From positions 88,262 through 152,261 of the forward strand of contig CALMSO010000072.1 of assembly GCA_937872385.1 (NCBI GenBank): 64,000 bases of DNA. The letters are read 5' to 3'. Source of the stretch: an uncultured Saprospiraceae bacterium (GTDB lineage Bacteria; Bacteroidota; Bacteroidia; Chitinophagales; Saprospiraceae). The position numbers were made by a program, and so were the translations under genes. Position 1 is the stretch's first letter. The number at the start of each line of letters is the position of its first letter. A model generated the notes under the pieces. That model made no database searches. It was not told where the DNA came from and saw only the letters and a program-made list of their open reading frames with translations. This document shows positions 42,967-51,794 of this stretch, piece after piece.

Positions 42967-44130
42967 CTACCCCTGCAAGGAATAGCTCACTACAAATACC
43001 AACACTGTGAGCACCATGCCAAACATAAAAACGGTGTAGCAAGTGCGGAGTTGGCGGTATTTGGTGCCGAGGGATTTGCCGAGGAAAAACAGGTCGCGCA
43101 TGATGGCGTTTTCCAGATCGGTGCTATTGGCGATTACCTGCTGCATTCCAGCCTGATATTCTGCAAAGCTCATGCGATAAAAGTTGCCAAAAAAGAACAA
43201 ATTGGACTCGCCCTGCTCGATTTTTTCTTTGGGTGTATAGCCGTTCATCTTGATTGGGCGGGTAGCTAAGGTGGCAAAGACCATCGAAGAAAGGCAGCAT
43301 ACAATGAGCACCGACATAGGGTAGAGCAAGTAGGGCACTGTTTGCATGTAGGAAGCTAAGAGCGGAATGGCAACGGTGATAATCAAAGCATTGACACTCA
43401 GCATGATGTTGGCTTTGTTGTCTGCTAAGTTGCTCAAATCCAAATGATTACGCAGAGCTGTTTTGAACATCATCTGGGCGCTGCGGCTATCGGCAATGGT
43501 TTGGGCAGGCGCTGTTTCTGGCTTTGGGGCTTGTTGTTTGACTATTTTTTTCAATTGCTTGAGGTTAGCTGTTTTTTGCGGCTCAAAAAGGGCGCGGGCC
43601 GCCGGGGTGATGTACTGATGATTTTTTAAAAAGTCGTAGTTGAGGCGATACCATTCGGGGTCGGCGTAGGTTTGTTGCAAAAAAACCGCCCATTCGTGGC
43701 GGAGTGCTTCGATAGAAGCGAGATAATCGGTGCTGGCTAAGTTGAAATAATCGGCATCTCGTATGATTTGTTGCACCAGATTTTGCGGATGCGCGCCGGG
43801 GTGTGTCACGTCAATGCAATCTAACACCTGCTCCAATCGGTCGGTCGGATAATTTTGCGCAAGCAAAAAATCAGTCGCTATTCGGCGGCTTTCGGCTTCG
43901 TGCCCAGTGTAAGTGACCGTGTAGCCTGTATCGTGGAAAAGTGCGGCTAACTCCAGCATTTCAAGGTCTTCCGAGGGTATTTCGAGGCTGCGGGCTAAGC
44001 TTAGGCAGGTGTCGCGCACGGCTAAGGTATGATTCAGGTCGTGGAAGCGATGGTCGTCGCTTAGTTCTTCGGACAACAATTGGGTGATGTATGCTTCGGA
44101 TGATTGCAGAACAGGGTGTGGTCGGGTCAT
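42967..44130 (-). CDS. HD-domain phosphohydrolase fused to a Pycsar-type membrane effector domain
   Basis: 387 residues. Residues 20-135 form an HD domain with the ligands H34 (DLNHTLAV), H66-D67 (LFHDTGY), H75 and Asp in IIRDADYF; HD enzymes hydrolyse phosphate esters, often of nucleotides. A linker (about 180-215) leads into a transmembrane domain (about 225-385) with RNHLDLSNLADNKANIMLSVNAL at its start and four helices. This is the DUF5706/PycTM type seen in membrane effectors of the Pycsar antiphage defence. No pyrimidine cyclase is adjacent. The HD-PycTM fusion is common in Bacteroidota and may have a housekeeping role. It is a single gene. Confidence 0.85.
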   Translation of the reverse strand: MTRPHPVLQSSEAYITQLLSEELSDDHRFHDLNHTLAVRDTCLSLARSLEIPSEDLEMLELAALFHDTGYTVTYTGHEAESRRIATDFLLAQNYPTDRLEQVLDCIDVTHPGAHPQNLVQQIIRDADYFNLASTDYLASIEALRHEWAVFLQQTYADPEWYRLNYDFLKNHQYITPAARALFEPQKTANLKQLKKIVKQQAPKPETAPAQTIADSRSAQMMFKTALRNHLDLSNLADNKANIMLSVNALIITVAIPLLASYMQTVPYLLYPMSVLIVCCLSSMVFATLATRPIKMNGYTPKEKIEQGESNLFFFGNFYRMSFAEYQAGMQQVIANSTDLENAIMRDLFFLGKSLGTKYRQLRTCYTVFMFGMVLTVLVFVVSYSLQG

Positions 44131-44339
44131 GGTTTTCCTATAATTGTGATCAGCACGAGGGGCATAGTGCGGTTATTGGCAAAGCAGCATGTTTTTATGT
44201 CGCTTTTATTTTAAATTATAAAAAATTGATAGTCAATTATTTAGATGATTTTGATTCGTCAAAAGGCTACCTACGCATCTGTAATAATTGCAGGCAGACC
44301 ATTTACAATCTGACTATGAAGCGCCTGAAAATATTGGCT

Positions 44340-45212
44340 TTATATAGCTGTACTTTCTATAGGCAGCACTTTGTGGGCAGCCTGTACGTAGGCGGCGTCG
44401 CGCTGGCGTAGCAATTCAGCTAATTGCAGCGTAATGGGGCCGGGTTGTCCGTTGCCAATGGTCTGCCCGTCCACTTGCACTACTGGCATAGCGCCTTTGG
44501 TGGTGCTGGTGAGGAAAACTTCCTGTGCTGCGAACAATTCTGCGGGTGTCACATCGCGCTCTTCTACCTGAAAATGCTGCCGGGCCAGTTCGATGGTGTT
44601 TTTCCGGGTGATGCCGTGCAATATTTTCTCTTGAGGTGTGACTAAAATTCCATCTTGCGTCAGAATAAAAAAGTTGGAGCGCACTCCTTCGCGCACGTAG
44701 CGCCCGTCGTGGTAGAGGATCTCTACGGCACCTTCGGCCCTCATGCGGGCGGCTTCGCGGATACCCGTGAGGTAGTTGATGGTTTTGGCTTCTGGCACTT
44801 CGCGCTGAAACGCGTACAACAGTACCTTGACGCCTTCGGTCATGACTGAGGTTGCATAGGTGGGCATCGGGTGCGCTAAGATGAGCAGGTTGGGTTGAAC
44901 GGGCGTGTAGCCATCTTCGGCATAGCCGCCGGTGAGCACCAAGCGGATACTGGCATCCGGTAGTCCATTGGCTTCAATGAGCGAATGAATTTGCCCGATT
45001 AGCTGGTCGGTGGGCATAGGCAATTCTAAATACAAAAGCCGCGCAGAGCGCTGAAAACGAGCAACATAGTCCTCTACATACATAGGTACGCCGCTCCGCA
45101 CCAAAAAAAAATCAAACACGCCGTAGCCGCGTAGAATGGCCAAGTCGGTGACTTTTAGCGCCGCTTCGGCCGCAGGGGTCAGGGTGCCATTGACATTATA
45201 ATAGGCAATCAT
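44340..45212 (-). CDS. Class IV aminotransferase (D-amino acid / branched-chain type)
   Basis: 290 residues, a fold-type IV PLP enzyme. The N-terminal MIAYYNVNGTLTPAAEAAL...RGYGVFDF is typical, the PLP lysine is K143 in EAKTINYLTG, and the end includes the phosphate-binding TSTTKGAMPVVQVDG. The family contains branched-chain aminotransferases, D-alanine aminotransferase and 4-amino-4-deoxychorismate lyase. The FDFFLVRSG entry and the short length favour a D-amino acid transaminase-like or ilvE-like enzyme, but the substrate is not determined. A divergent antiporter gene lies upstream. Confidence 0.85.
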   Translation of the reverse strand: MIAYYNVNGTLTPAAEAALKVTDLAILRGYGVFDFFLVRSGVPMYVEDYVARFQRSARLLYLELPMPTDQLIGQIHSLIEANGLPDASIRLVLTGGYAEDGYTPVQPNLLILAHPMPTYATSVMTEGVKVLLYAFQREVPEAKTINYLTGIREAARMRAEGAVEILYHDGRYVREGVRSNFFILTQDGILVTPQEKILHGITRKNTIELARQHFQVEERDVTPAELFAAQEVFLTSTTKGAMPVVQVDGQTIGNGQPGPITLQLAELLRQRDAAYVQAAHKVLPIESTAI

Positions 45213-45462
45213 ATTAGTTGTTTTTTTGTAAAACTGCCAACAAACTTACCAAAAGTAAGCAAGTCTTGAGAGATTACTTCACAATAAAGTCACAAATTTT
45301 ACATTTGCAAAAAAGCTTGGAACCTACAAAAACCGCTCCCTTCCATAAAAGATATGGTGCATTCTGTATGGCTTTTCTTAACTTGCAGCCCGGAATACGC
45401 CACAGGAAAACTTTAGTGCGCTGGCATGCCAAAAATTCCGAACTGTATGTAATGCTTAGCCC

Positions 45463-46551
45463 ATGACGATTCTTTTGCTCTTAGCCGGATTCATTCTACT
45501 TATCATAGGGGCCGAAGCCTTAGTGCGCGGAGCTTCAAAGATAGCCGCCGCCGTAGGTATTCCTTCTCTAATTATTGGTCTCACGGTGGTGGCTTTTGGC
45601 ACCAGTGCGCCGGAGCTGGCAGTGAGCATTATGTCCAGTTTCAGTGGCAAGGTGGACATTGCAGTGGGGAATGTAGTCGGCAGCAATATTTTCAATGTGT
45701 TGTTCTTGCTGGGGCTGACCGCCCTGATTGTACCGCTGGTGGTTGCGCGCCAACTGATTCGCTTCGATGTGCCACTGCTCATTCTTTTCTCGTTTCTCTT
45801 TTTAATACTTGGGCTGGATGGCAAAATCAGCCGTAGCGACGGCTTGCTGCTGTTTCTGCTTTTGGTGGCTTATAATGCCTTTCTCATTTATCAAAGTAGA
45901 AAGGGGCAGAGCTTGCTGGTGGAAACCCAACTCCGGCTCGAATACAACAGCAGCCGACAAAATCGCTGGCGACTCTGGGCTGTTAATTTGCTACTGGTGG
46001 GCATAGGACTGGCTATGCTGGTACTTGGCTCGCGTTGGTTGGTGCAAAGTGCTACGCAAATTGCCCAGAAAATGGGGGTGAGCGATTTGATTATCGGTCT
46101 GACGGTAGTAGCGGCAGGTACTTCGCTACCCGAAGTGGCTACGTCTATCATCGCCAGTTTGCGCGGCGAGCGCGATATTGCGGTGGGCAATGCCATCGGC
46201 AGTTCCATTTTCAATATTTTGGCAGTGCTGGGCATCGCTTCTTTAGTATCACCAAACGGGCTGCCCGTATCCAAAGCGGCTTTGCAATTCGATATTCCGA
46301 TTATGATTGCAGCGGCTATTGCTTGCCTCCCGATTTTTTTCACCGGGCATCGCATTGTACGCTGGGAAGGAGCGGTGTTTTTAGGGTATTACATTGCTTA
46401 CACAACGTATCTGATTTTGGCAGCCACCGAGCACAGTGCCCTCGCTGTTTTCGATACGGCTATGGTCTGGTTTGTAATGCCGCTTACGGTTTTGACACTT
46501 GTACTGACGGTTTTGCGCTCCTTCAAAACAGGCAACCCCTCGCCGGAGTAG
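45463..46551 (+). CDS. Calcium/sodium antiporter (CaCA family, YrbG-like)
   Basis: 362 residues. The duplicated alpha repeats of the family are both clear: the first near residue 25-60 with LIIGLTVVAFGTSAPELAVS and GNVVGSNIFNV, the second near 205-250 with LIIGLTVVAAGTSLPEVATS and GNAIGSSIFNI. About ten membrane helices surround them, with a basic loop in the middle. It exchanges Ca2+ for Na+ or K+ at the inner membrane. It is monocistronic, convergent with the DUF4350 gene (16-bp gap). Confidence 0.93.
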   Translation: MTILLLLAGFILLIIGAEALVRGASKIAAAVGIPSLIIGLTVVAFGTSAPELAVSIMSSFSGKVDIAVGNVVGSNIFNVLFLLGLTALIVPLVVARQLIRFDVPLLILFSFLFLILGLDGKISRSDGLLLFLLLVAYNAFLIYQSRKGQSLLVETQLRLEYNSSRQNRWRLWAVNLLLVGIGLAMLVLGSRWLVQSATQIAQKMGVSDLIIGLTVVAAGTSLPEVATSIIASLRGERDIAVGNAIGSSIFNILAVLGIASLVSPNGLPVSKAALQFDIPIMIAAAIACLPIFFTGHRIVRWEGAVFLGYYIAYTTYLILAATEHSALAVFDTAMVWFVMPLTVLTLVLTVLRSFKTGNPSPE

Positions 46552-46567
46552 TGCCATCCGCAAAGGG

Positions 46568-47839
46568 CTACTTGCAGCCAGCATAAAACTCCGCCATCAG
46601 GCGATGGAAATCAATGAGGGTATTTTCGGTGACAAGCGTGGAGTTGCTGATATTGCGGTGCATAAGCAATATTTTGTCAATCAGGCTACGCGGTACTTCT
46701 GATTTGGCAGCTAATTTGCCAATGAAGTCTTCGTCGAGGTCGTGCCCGCGCAGGTGATAGCGCTCACGCACAAATGCCTGAAAGAGTTTCATTTTCTGCA
46801 AAGCTAATTTTTTGTGGCTATTTTGCAAAAAATAGAGCCGCCCGATGGTGGCCACAAATTCTAATGAGGTATTGGCGTTGCTTTCTAATACGGGTATAAT
46901 ACGCTGCCGGCGGCGGGTGCGAAACAGTAAAAACAACAATCCGATAGACAGTAGCAAGTACCAGGCCCAGGCCAGCGGCGGCTGACTGAGAATGTATTGC
47001 AAAGGGCTTTCGGAGCTTATCTGCCGATTGCGAGCCTGATTTAGCGCCTCCAGCCGGGTTTCCGTTTTACTAAACTCATCCCAGTAGATTTTGCCTGTCG
47101 GCAAATAGGAGAATACACCATTGGCATACTGCAAACCCGCTTCGGTCACAATGTGATAATTCGTAAACGCCAACGGGACTGTGTGCAAATAAAAAGTGCC
47201 GTCGCCGTATTCTATTTTAGCAAAATTGACTAAACGCTTTCGCAGATAGCCCAACGCGGTGATGCTGAAAGGCGCTTCGCAAAAAAGGTTGGGTTCGATA
47301 TAGCTCCAGAAGTAGAATTCTGGCAGGTTGCGCCGCACAAAACGGCAAGTAAAATAGGTTCCGGGCGCTTGCAAAGTGGTATCGCGGAGGCTCAGGGGCA
47401 CTAAGCTGTCGCGGATGGTTCGATAGTCCGTCCAGACTTCGTCTTCACATTCGCCATCATAAATTTGCTCCATAAGCCTTTGCGAAATATCATTGGCGGC
47501 GATAAAGGCATTGTTGCCACGCTCTACAAAGTGAATCAGCGCTTCGGTATTGAGCGAGTCGAGGTAAAGTGCTTCGCCAATGAAGACGTAGTTGGCCGTT
47601 TCGAGCGAGTCGAGGTGGAGCTGGCGATGCAGGCTGTCGCGCAGTACCTCGAAGCCCTTGTCGGGAAAATAGCCTTGCAGCAGGGTTTTGATAATGTGCG
47701 TACCGTAAGGCTGCTTGCTACTGATGGCGTACTTTTCGGACCAGTCGAAACGCTTGCGGCTATTGCGCAGAAAAACCAAGCTGAGCAGCGTCAGCACTAT
47801 TAATAATCCGCCAATAATCCATAAACGTCGGTTCTTCAT
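46568..47839 (-). CDS. DUF4350 domain-containing membrane protein
   Basis: 423 residues. An N-terminal membrane helix (LWIIGGLLIVLTLLSLVFL) precedes a periplasmic DUF4350 domain (YAISSKQPYGTHIIKTLL, then FVERGNNAFIAANDIS, a GATase-like fold). A second helix near residue 290 (AWAWYLLLSIGLLFLLF) is followed by a cytoplasmic helical region ending FHRLMAEFYAGCK. Such proteins usually lie in a MoxR-DUF58-DUF4129-SpoIIM-RDD cluster of unknown function. It overlaps the DUF4129 gene by 4 bp (ATGA-type), so the two are coupled. Confidence 0.82.
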   Translation of the reverse strand: MKNRRLWIIGGLLIVLTLLSLVFLRNSRKRFDWSEKYAISSKQPYGTHIIKTLLQGYFPDKGFEVLRDSLHRQLHLDSLETANYVFIGEALYLDSLNTEALIHFVERGNNAFIAANDISQRLMEQIYDGECEDEVWTDYRTIRDSLVPLSLRDTTLQAPGTYFTCRFVRRNLPEFYFWSYIEPNLFCEAPFSITALGYLRKRLVNFAKIEYGDGTFYLHTVPLAFTNYHIVTEAGLQYANGVFSYLPTGKIYWDEFSKTETRLEALNQARNRQISSESPLQYILSQPPLAWAWYLLLSIGLLFLLFRTRRRQRIIPVLESNANTSLEFVATIGRLYFLQNSHKKLALQKMKLFQAFVRERYHLRGHDLDEDFIGKLAAKSEVPRSLIDKILLMHRNISNSTLVTENTLIDFHRLMAEFYAGCK

Positions 47840-48561
47840 GGAAGCTGCGGGGTTGAAGCCAGTTGAATTTGGTGGATAAAGGCGCGGAATTTTGGCGCTA
47901 AGCGCGCAAACTCAGCCGCTGGCACGGGGCGATTGCCGTACCATACCCGTTCAAAAATGTCGGTTATTTCATGAAAAGTTTCCAGCCACTCCGAATGCCG
48001 CAGTTCGCGCAGGTAGTCGCGGTTGGTTTTATCCCGTTGCCATACGATGGCATTTTGCCACGACAAATTTTGCAAAACGGTCAGATAATAGAGCCGGATA
48101 GCCAGCGCAAACTCCTGCCGCTCCACCGCTTGCCGGATAAAATCTTCGAGATTGGCCTCGTGCAGATTTTCTTCGATGGTCTCCAACTCGGCTGCCGAAA
48201 GCGTATAGTCCACTTTTTTATTTCGGGGTTGTCGCAGCCCCAGCAGGCTTCGCAGCAGCAGTACCAGTGCTACTCCGCCTATCACAATGGCCAGCACGCG
48301 CATGAGCGCCGCCGCGTTGGCACTTCCCAGCCAGCCCGAAGGCTCTTTTGCTAAGCCATCCACACCGTTTTTTTTCTGGTCGGAGCGTTTTTTGCGAGGT
48401 TGGATGCGGTCGGTAGAATAATCTATGCCTTCTTTGGCTCGTTGCCATTCTTGCTCGCTGAAAGGCCGGAGGGGCGGGGGCGTTTCCGGCGCTTGCGCCG
48501 AGCTCCACGAGGGCAAAAGTAGCCAGCCAGCAATTTTTATGTAAAGCGCTATTCGGCTCAT
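47836..48561 (-). CDS. DUF4129-like membrane protein
   Basis: 241 residues from the ATG at 48561, which begins with a signal peptide (MSRIALYIKIAGWLLLPSWSSAQ). A proline-rich linker and one membrane helix (ALMRVLAIVIGGVALVLLLRSLLGL, about residue 95-120) lead into a C-terminal cytoplasmic domain with the DUF4129 pattern: FALAIRLYYLTVLQNLSWQNAIVWQRDKTNRDYL, then FERVWYGNRPVPAAEFARL. The reading frame is open upstream to 48714, but that stretch is Lys/Cys-rich and unlikely to be coding. It lies 34 bp after SpoIIM and overlaps DUF4350. Confidence 0.82.
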   Translation of the reverse strand: MSRIALYIKIAGWLLLPSWSSAQAPETPPPLRPFSEQEWQRAKEGIDYSTDRIQPRKKRSDQKKNGVDGLAKEPSGWLGSANAAALMRVLAIVIGGVALVLLLRSLLGLRQPRNKKVDYTLSAAELETIEENLHEANLEDFIRQAVERQEFALAIRLYYLTVLQNLSWQNAIVWQRDKTNRDYLRELRHSEWLETFHEITDIFERVWYGNRPVPAAEFARLAPKFRAFIHQIQLASTPQLP

Positions 48562-48595
48562 CAGACATTTACATTTTAATGCATCCTTTGAAAAA

Positions 48596-50452
48596 TCATC
48601 CTTCCTGTTCCAATCCCTTGATTCTTTTGGCCAGCCCGATGCTTTGGATTCTCGACCTAAGGTAGGTGGCTTCGGCAATTTCCCGCAAGGTATGATACAA
48701 TAATCCAAAACCAACGATGAACAATACTAACACCATTTGCAGTACAAATAGCGTAGTAAAGGTAAGTAATACAGCGCTTAATTGTTGCATTCCTGCCGCG
48801 TCGAGGCTGATGACCCAACTGACTAAATCGAGATAAAAACCCATCAGCATCGTATCGTTGATGAGAAAAAACAGTACGCCTACCAATACCAGCACCAATA
48901 GCAGCCCTACCAGCCTGTTCAGATTGTTTTGCAATAATAGCAGCAGGCGCCCCAGTGCTCCGGGCAAGTTCCGCCCTTCTATTTGCATAATAAAGCACCA
49001 CAAAAGCATTATAGGCAGATATGCCAGCAGCAAATAAAAACCATAGCTTTTTACTATTGCCAGCAGCAGTACCAATGTGCTGAAAGCGGCCGTATTTTTC
49101 AGAAAAACCAACAACAAGCGGCGCAGCGGATACCGCACCTGTGGGTCGTACTCCCGATGCAGCCACACAAAAACGCCCGTGAGCAAGGCCCCGAACACAA
49201 AAGGCTGCAACCACGGTAGCCAGGGGCTGGCCGTACCGTCAAAAAACTGTGGCAAAGCCTCAATCGTGCCAAACAAATAAGCCGGAAATAGTACTTGCTC
49301 CGCAAGGTTGTACCCCGACAAAATCCAGCTGGCGGCCGTCAGCAGTATCGCGCCAGCTAAGGATAGCAGTGCCACTTTGCCGAAATGCCGGGTATAGAAA
49401 TTGAAAATATCGCCGAAAATTTCACCTGAAGATTTCACCACCGTGAAGTCAATCTGCTGGCGTTGGTCCGGCGGAATTTTGGCATCTTGTGGCGCTTGGG
49501 CAGCATCGTAGCGAGCCTTGATATATGGGTACCAGACAAAATAAACCAACACAAACAGCAAGCATACCCCAATGAATAGCCCCCGCACGAGGTCGGGTGT
49601 TTCGGTATGCCGGGTCAGGTAGCCTTCTATAAAACCTGCCAGGATAATAATGGGCGCAATGCCAATCATAATTTTCACGCCGCGCCGGGCCGAGCGCTGG
49701 AAAGCCTGCGCACGCGTGTAGGTGCCCGGAAAAGCCAGCCCTTCGCCCATTACAATGCCCGCTGCACCGGCTATGATGATGGCCGAAATTTCGAGGGTAC
49801 CGTGTATCCAAATGGTGAGGAAGGACTCCCAAAATAGCCCTTTTTCAATAAAAAAATACTGGAAAGCGCCTACCATGATGCCGTTTTGAATCATAATAGC
49901 AATGCTGCCGACTGCATAGAACACCCCCATTACAAAAGTGAGAAAAGCCACCCAGAGGTTATTGGCAGTAATACCAACCGACATCCCAAACTGCCCGCGT
50001 TGTTTATACACGGCCATCGGGTCGCCCGATTCAATGTTGGTGTTGGTCATTTCCACATAGCTTTCGCCAAGAATAATTTTGACAAAATCGGCGTCCATAG
50101 CACTGGAGAGCAAACCGATGCCAAAAGCCACCCAGAATACCAGAAACGACAGTAAAAATGCGCGACGGGATTCGTACACCAACTGCGGCAGCTCATCGAG
50201 CCAAAACTGCCCGATACGGCGCAAAGGGGCGCGGCGGCTTTTATAAATGGTAAAAAAGATGCGTTGCGCCAGCCCATTGAGATACACGCGCACCGAGCGG
50301 TTGGGATAGAATGTGCGAGAATACGACAGGTCGTCGGTGATTTGCACAAACAGATCATTCAGCTTGTCGGGGTCGTGGTATTGCCCTGCCAGCACCGACT
50401 CAAATTCCCGCCATTTGTCCTGATTTTGTTTAATAAAACTGGTCTCGCGCAT
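48596..50452 (-). CDS. SpoIIM-family membrane protein
   Basis: About 618 residues from the ATG at 50452 (MRETSFIKQNQDKWREFESVL), the canonical start of this Bacteroidota form. The stage II sporulation protein M (SpoIIM/UPF0716-like) membrane domain follows with NNLWVAFLTFVMGVFYAVGSIAIMIQNG and LFWESFLTIWIHGTLEISAIIIAGAAG, and at least ten helices in all. The C-terminal half is an extra membrane region not found in Bacillus SpoIIM. The bacterium is not a spore former; the protein belongs to the RDD-SpoIIM-DUF4129-DUF4350 cluster and its role is unknown. The 55-residue extension upstream of the ATG is discounted. Confidence 0.85.
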   Translation of the reverse strand: MRETSFIKQNQDKWREFESVLAGQYHDPDKLNDLFVQITDDLSYSRTFYPNRSVRVYLNGLAQRIFFTIYKSRRAPLRRIGQFWLDELPQLVYESRRAFLLSFLVFWVAFGIGLLSSAMDADFVKIILGESYVEMTNTNIESGDPMAVYKQRGQFGMSVGITANNLWVAFLTFVMGVFYAVGSIAIMIQNGIMVGAFQYFFIEKGLFWESFLTIWIHGTLEISAIIIAGAAGIVMGEGLAFPGTYTRAQAFQRSARRGVKIMIGIAPIIILAGFIEGYLTRHTETPDLVRGLFIGVCLLFVLVYFVWYPYIKARYDAAQAPQDAKIPPDQRQQIDFTVVKSSGEIFGDIFNFYTRHFGKVALLSLAGAILLTAASWILSGYNLAEQVLFPAYLFGTIEALPQFFDGTASPWLPWLQPFVFGALLTGVFVWLHREYDPQVRYPLRRLLLVFLKNTAAFSTLVLLLAIVKSYGFYLLLAYLPIMLLWCFIMQIEGRNLPGALGRLLLLLQNNLNRLVGLLLVLVLVGVLFFLINDTMLMGFYLDLVSWVISLDAAGMQQLSAVLLTFTTLFVLQMVLVLFIVGFGLLYHTLREIAEATYLRSRIQSIGLAKRIKGLEQEG

Positions 50453-50622
50453 GTTTCCGGGTTGAAATGACGACAGTAATAACGCTCCGATGCCAAATTG
50501 GCTGTATTTTGGAGTGCATTTTAGGAAAATATTCTCGAAAATGCAACCTTTGGGCGGCCTCAGGTTTTTAAAAAGAGGCAAAAAGCAAACCGCCAAACAC
50601 AAATTGCGAAAAGCCAAAGGCC

Positions 50623-51366
50623 ATGCAAACCATAGACATCCGCACCACTCAGAATGTTACTATCGAATACGAACTGGCTACCCTGCGTGAGCGGGCCTTA
50701 GCCTTTTTCATTGATTTGCTGATTGTCGGGGTGAGCTATCTTTTACTGATTTTTGTGCTGCTGAGCACTTTAGGGGGCGTGGTGGCCGAAGGGCTACTGG
50801 GCCGTTTTATATTAGGATTACTGCCTTTGGTCGCTTTGATGGGGTATCAGTTTTTTTCGGAGGCTTTCGCCAATGGGCAGTCTTGGGGCAAAAAAGCCCT
50901 GGGCATCAAAGTGGTACGTATAGACGGCGAAGAGCCGGGCCTGAGCGATTACTTCCTGCGCGCCATTTTTCATATCATTGACAGCATTTTGTCGTTGGGC
51001 GTATTAGCGGGCTTGCTCATTAGTTCGTCGCCCAAAAACCAGCGCCTCGGCGATATGACGGCCAATACAACCGTGATCCGAGTGCGGCACCAGCAGCGAT
51101 TCCAGTTGGAAGACATCTTGAAAATCAGCTCGATAGAAAATTATCAACCGGTTTATCCTGAGGTGCGCCACCTCCGCGAACAAGACATGCTGCTCATCAA
51201 GCAGCTCATTGGGCGGTATCGCCGCTATCCGAATGCAGCGCACGCTCGTGCCGTCAAGGAAGCCGCCGAGCACTTAGCCACGCTGCTCAACATTACAGAA
51301 GTACCAGCTGATCGGATTGATTTTCTGAAAACCCTTATCCGTGACTACATCGTGCTGACGCGATGA
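50623..51366 (+). CDS. RDD family membrane protein
   Basis: 247 residues. The RDD domain (about 20-150) has LRERALAFFIDLLIVGVSYLLLIFV, the SWGKKALGIKVVRIDG strand, and FLRAIFHIIDSILSLGVLAGLLIS...QRLGDMTANT. A cytoplasmic helical tail of about 90 residues follows. The RDD family includes transport-related proteins, but function is unproven. It is divergent from the SpoIIM gene across 170 bp, consistent with the known clustering of these families. Confidence 0.87.
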   Translation: MQTIDIRTTQNVTIEYELATLRERALAFFIDLLIVGVSYLLLIFVLLSTLGGVVAEGLLGRFILGLLPLVALMGYQFFSEAFANGQSWGKKALGIKVVRIDGEEPGLSDYFLRAIFHIIDSILSLGVLAGLLISSSPKNQRLGDMTANTTVIRVRHQQRFQLEDILKISSIENYQPVYPEVRHLREQDMLLIKQLIGRYRRYPNAAHARAVKEAAEHLATLLNITEVPADRIDFLKTLIRDYIVLTR

Positions 51367-51482
51367 AGATGAGAATATGGTTGTAAGTAAATGGGCATAG
51401 TTATTTTCAATAAAAGCCATAAGTGATTGATTATCAATTACAAAACAATTGCCCGATTAACCAATAATGCGCATATTAAGTT

Positions 51483-51642
51483 AACCCCAGCGGGGTGAAA
51501 AATTTATAAAACACTGACAATTAATGGTATCAAACCCCAACGGGGTGATATATTGTGGTGACAGAGCAGAGTGTCACCCCGCTGGGGTTTCAATTTACTT
51601 TTTATGCCTTTTATTATAAATATATCACCTCTACGAGGTTAT
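51483..51642. repeat. Cluster of GGGGT-type palindromic repeats
   Basis: Three copies of the palindrome ACCCC-(A/G)-(A/C/G)-GGGGT: AACCCCAGCGGGGTGA (51483-51498), AAACCCCAACGGGGTGAT (51532-51549), and in reverse TCACCCCGCTGGGGTTT (51574-51590). A fourth, degenerate copy is ATATCACCTCTACGAGGTTAT (51622-51642). The flanks share ATATAT/AAATATAT tracts. They lie downstream of the phosphate transporter and RDD genes, which converge here. Confidence 0.75.
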
Positions 51643-51794
51643 TCGTTATGTATGCTTAATATTTTTAACCATTTCAACCCAATATTCGCATAAATAACAA
51701 TGTCCCATTATTTAATGTGCGATTTGCTTTTGGCAATTTGCAAAAAGACTTCGTACTTAGAGAACGAGCCGTTGTAAGGCCGCCAAGTTGCCTG

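Noticed and set aside
42967..44130. A complete Pycsar antiphage system
   Set aside because: No cyclase gene is adjacent. The class III cyclase at 5653-7290 is 36 kb away and looks adenylate-specific, so only the effector-like domain is claimed.
45218..45466. A small plus-strand open frame upstream of the antiporter
   Set aside because: Its 82-residue product has no recognisable motif, and it lies in the upstream region between divergent genes.
50453..50617. An N-terminal extension of the SpoIIM protein
   Set aside because: The extra 55 residues are Cys- and Lys-rich and come from an intergenic low-complexity stretch; the ATG at 50452 gives the expected start.
51483..51642. The GGGGT repeats as a possible CRISPR array
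   Set aside because: The units are short palindromes at irregular spacing in both orientations, and no cas gene is present.
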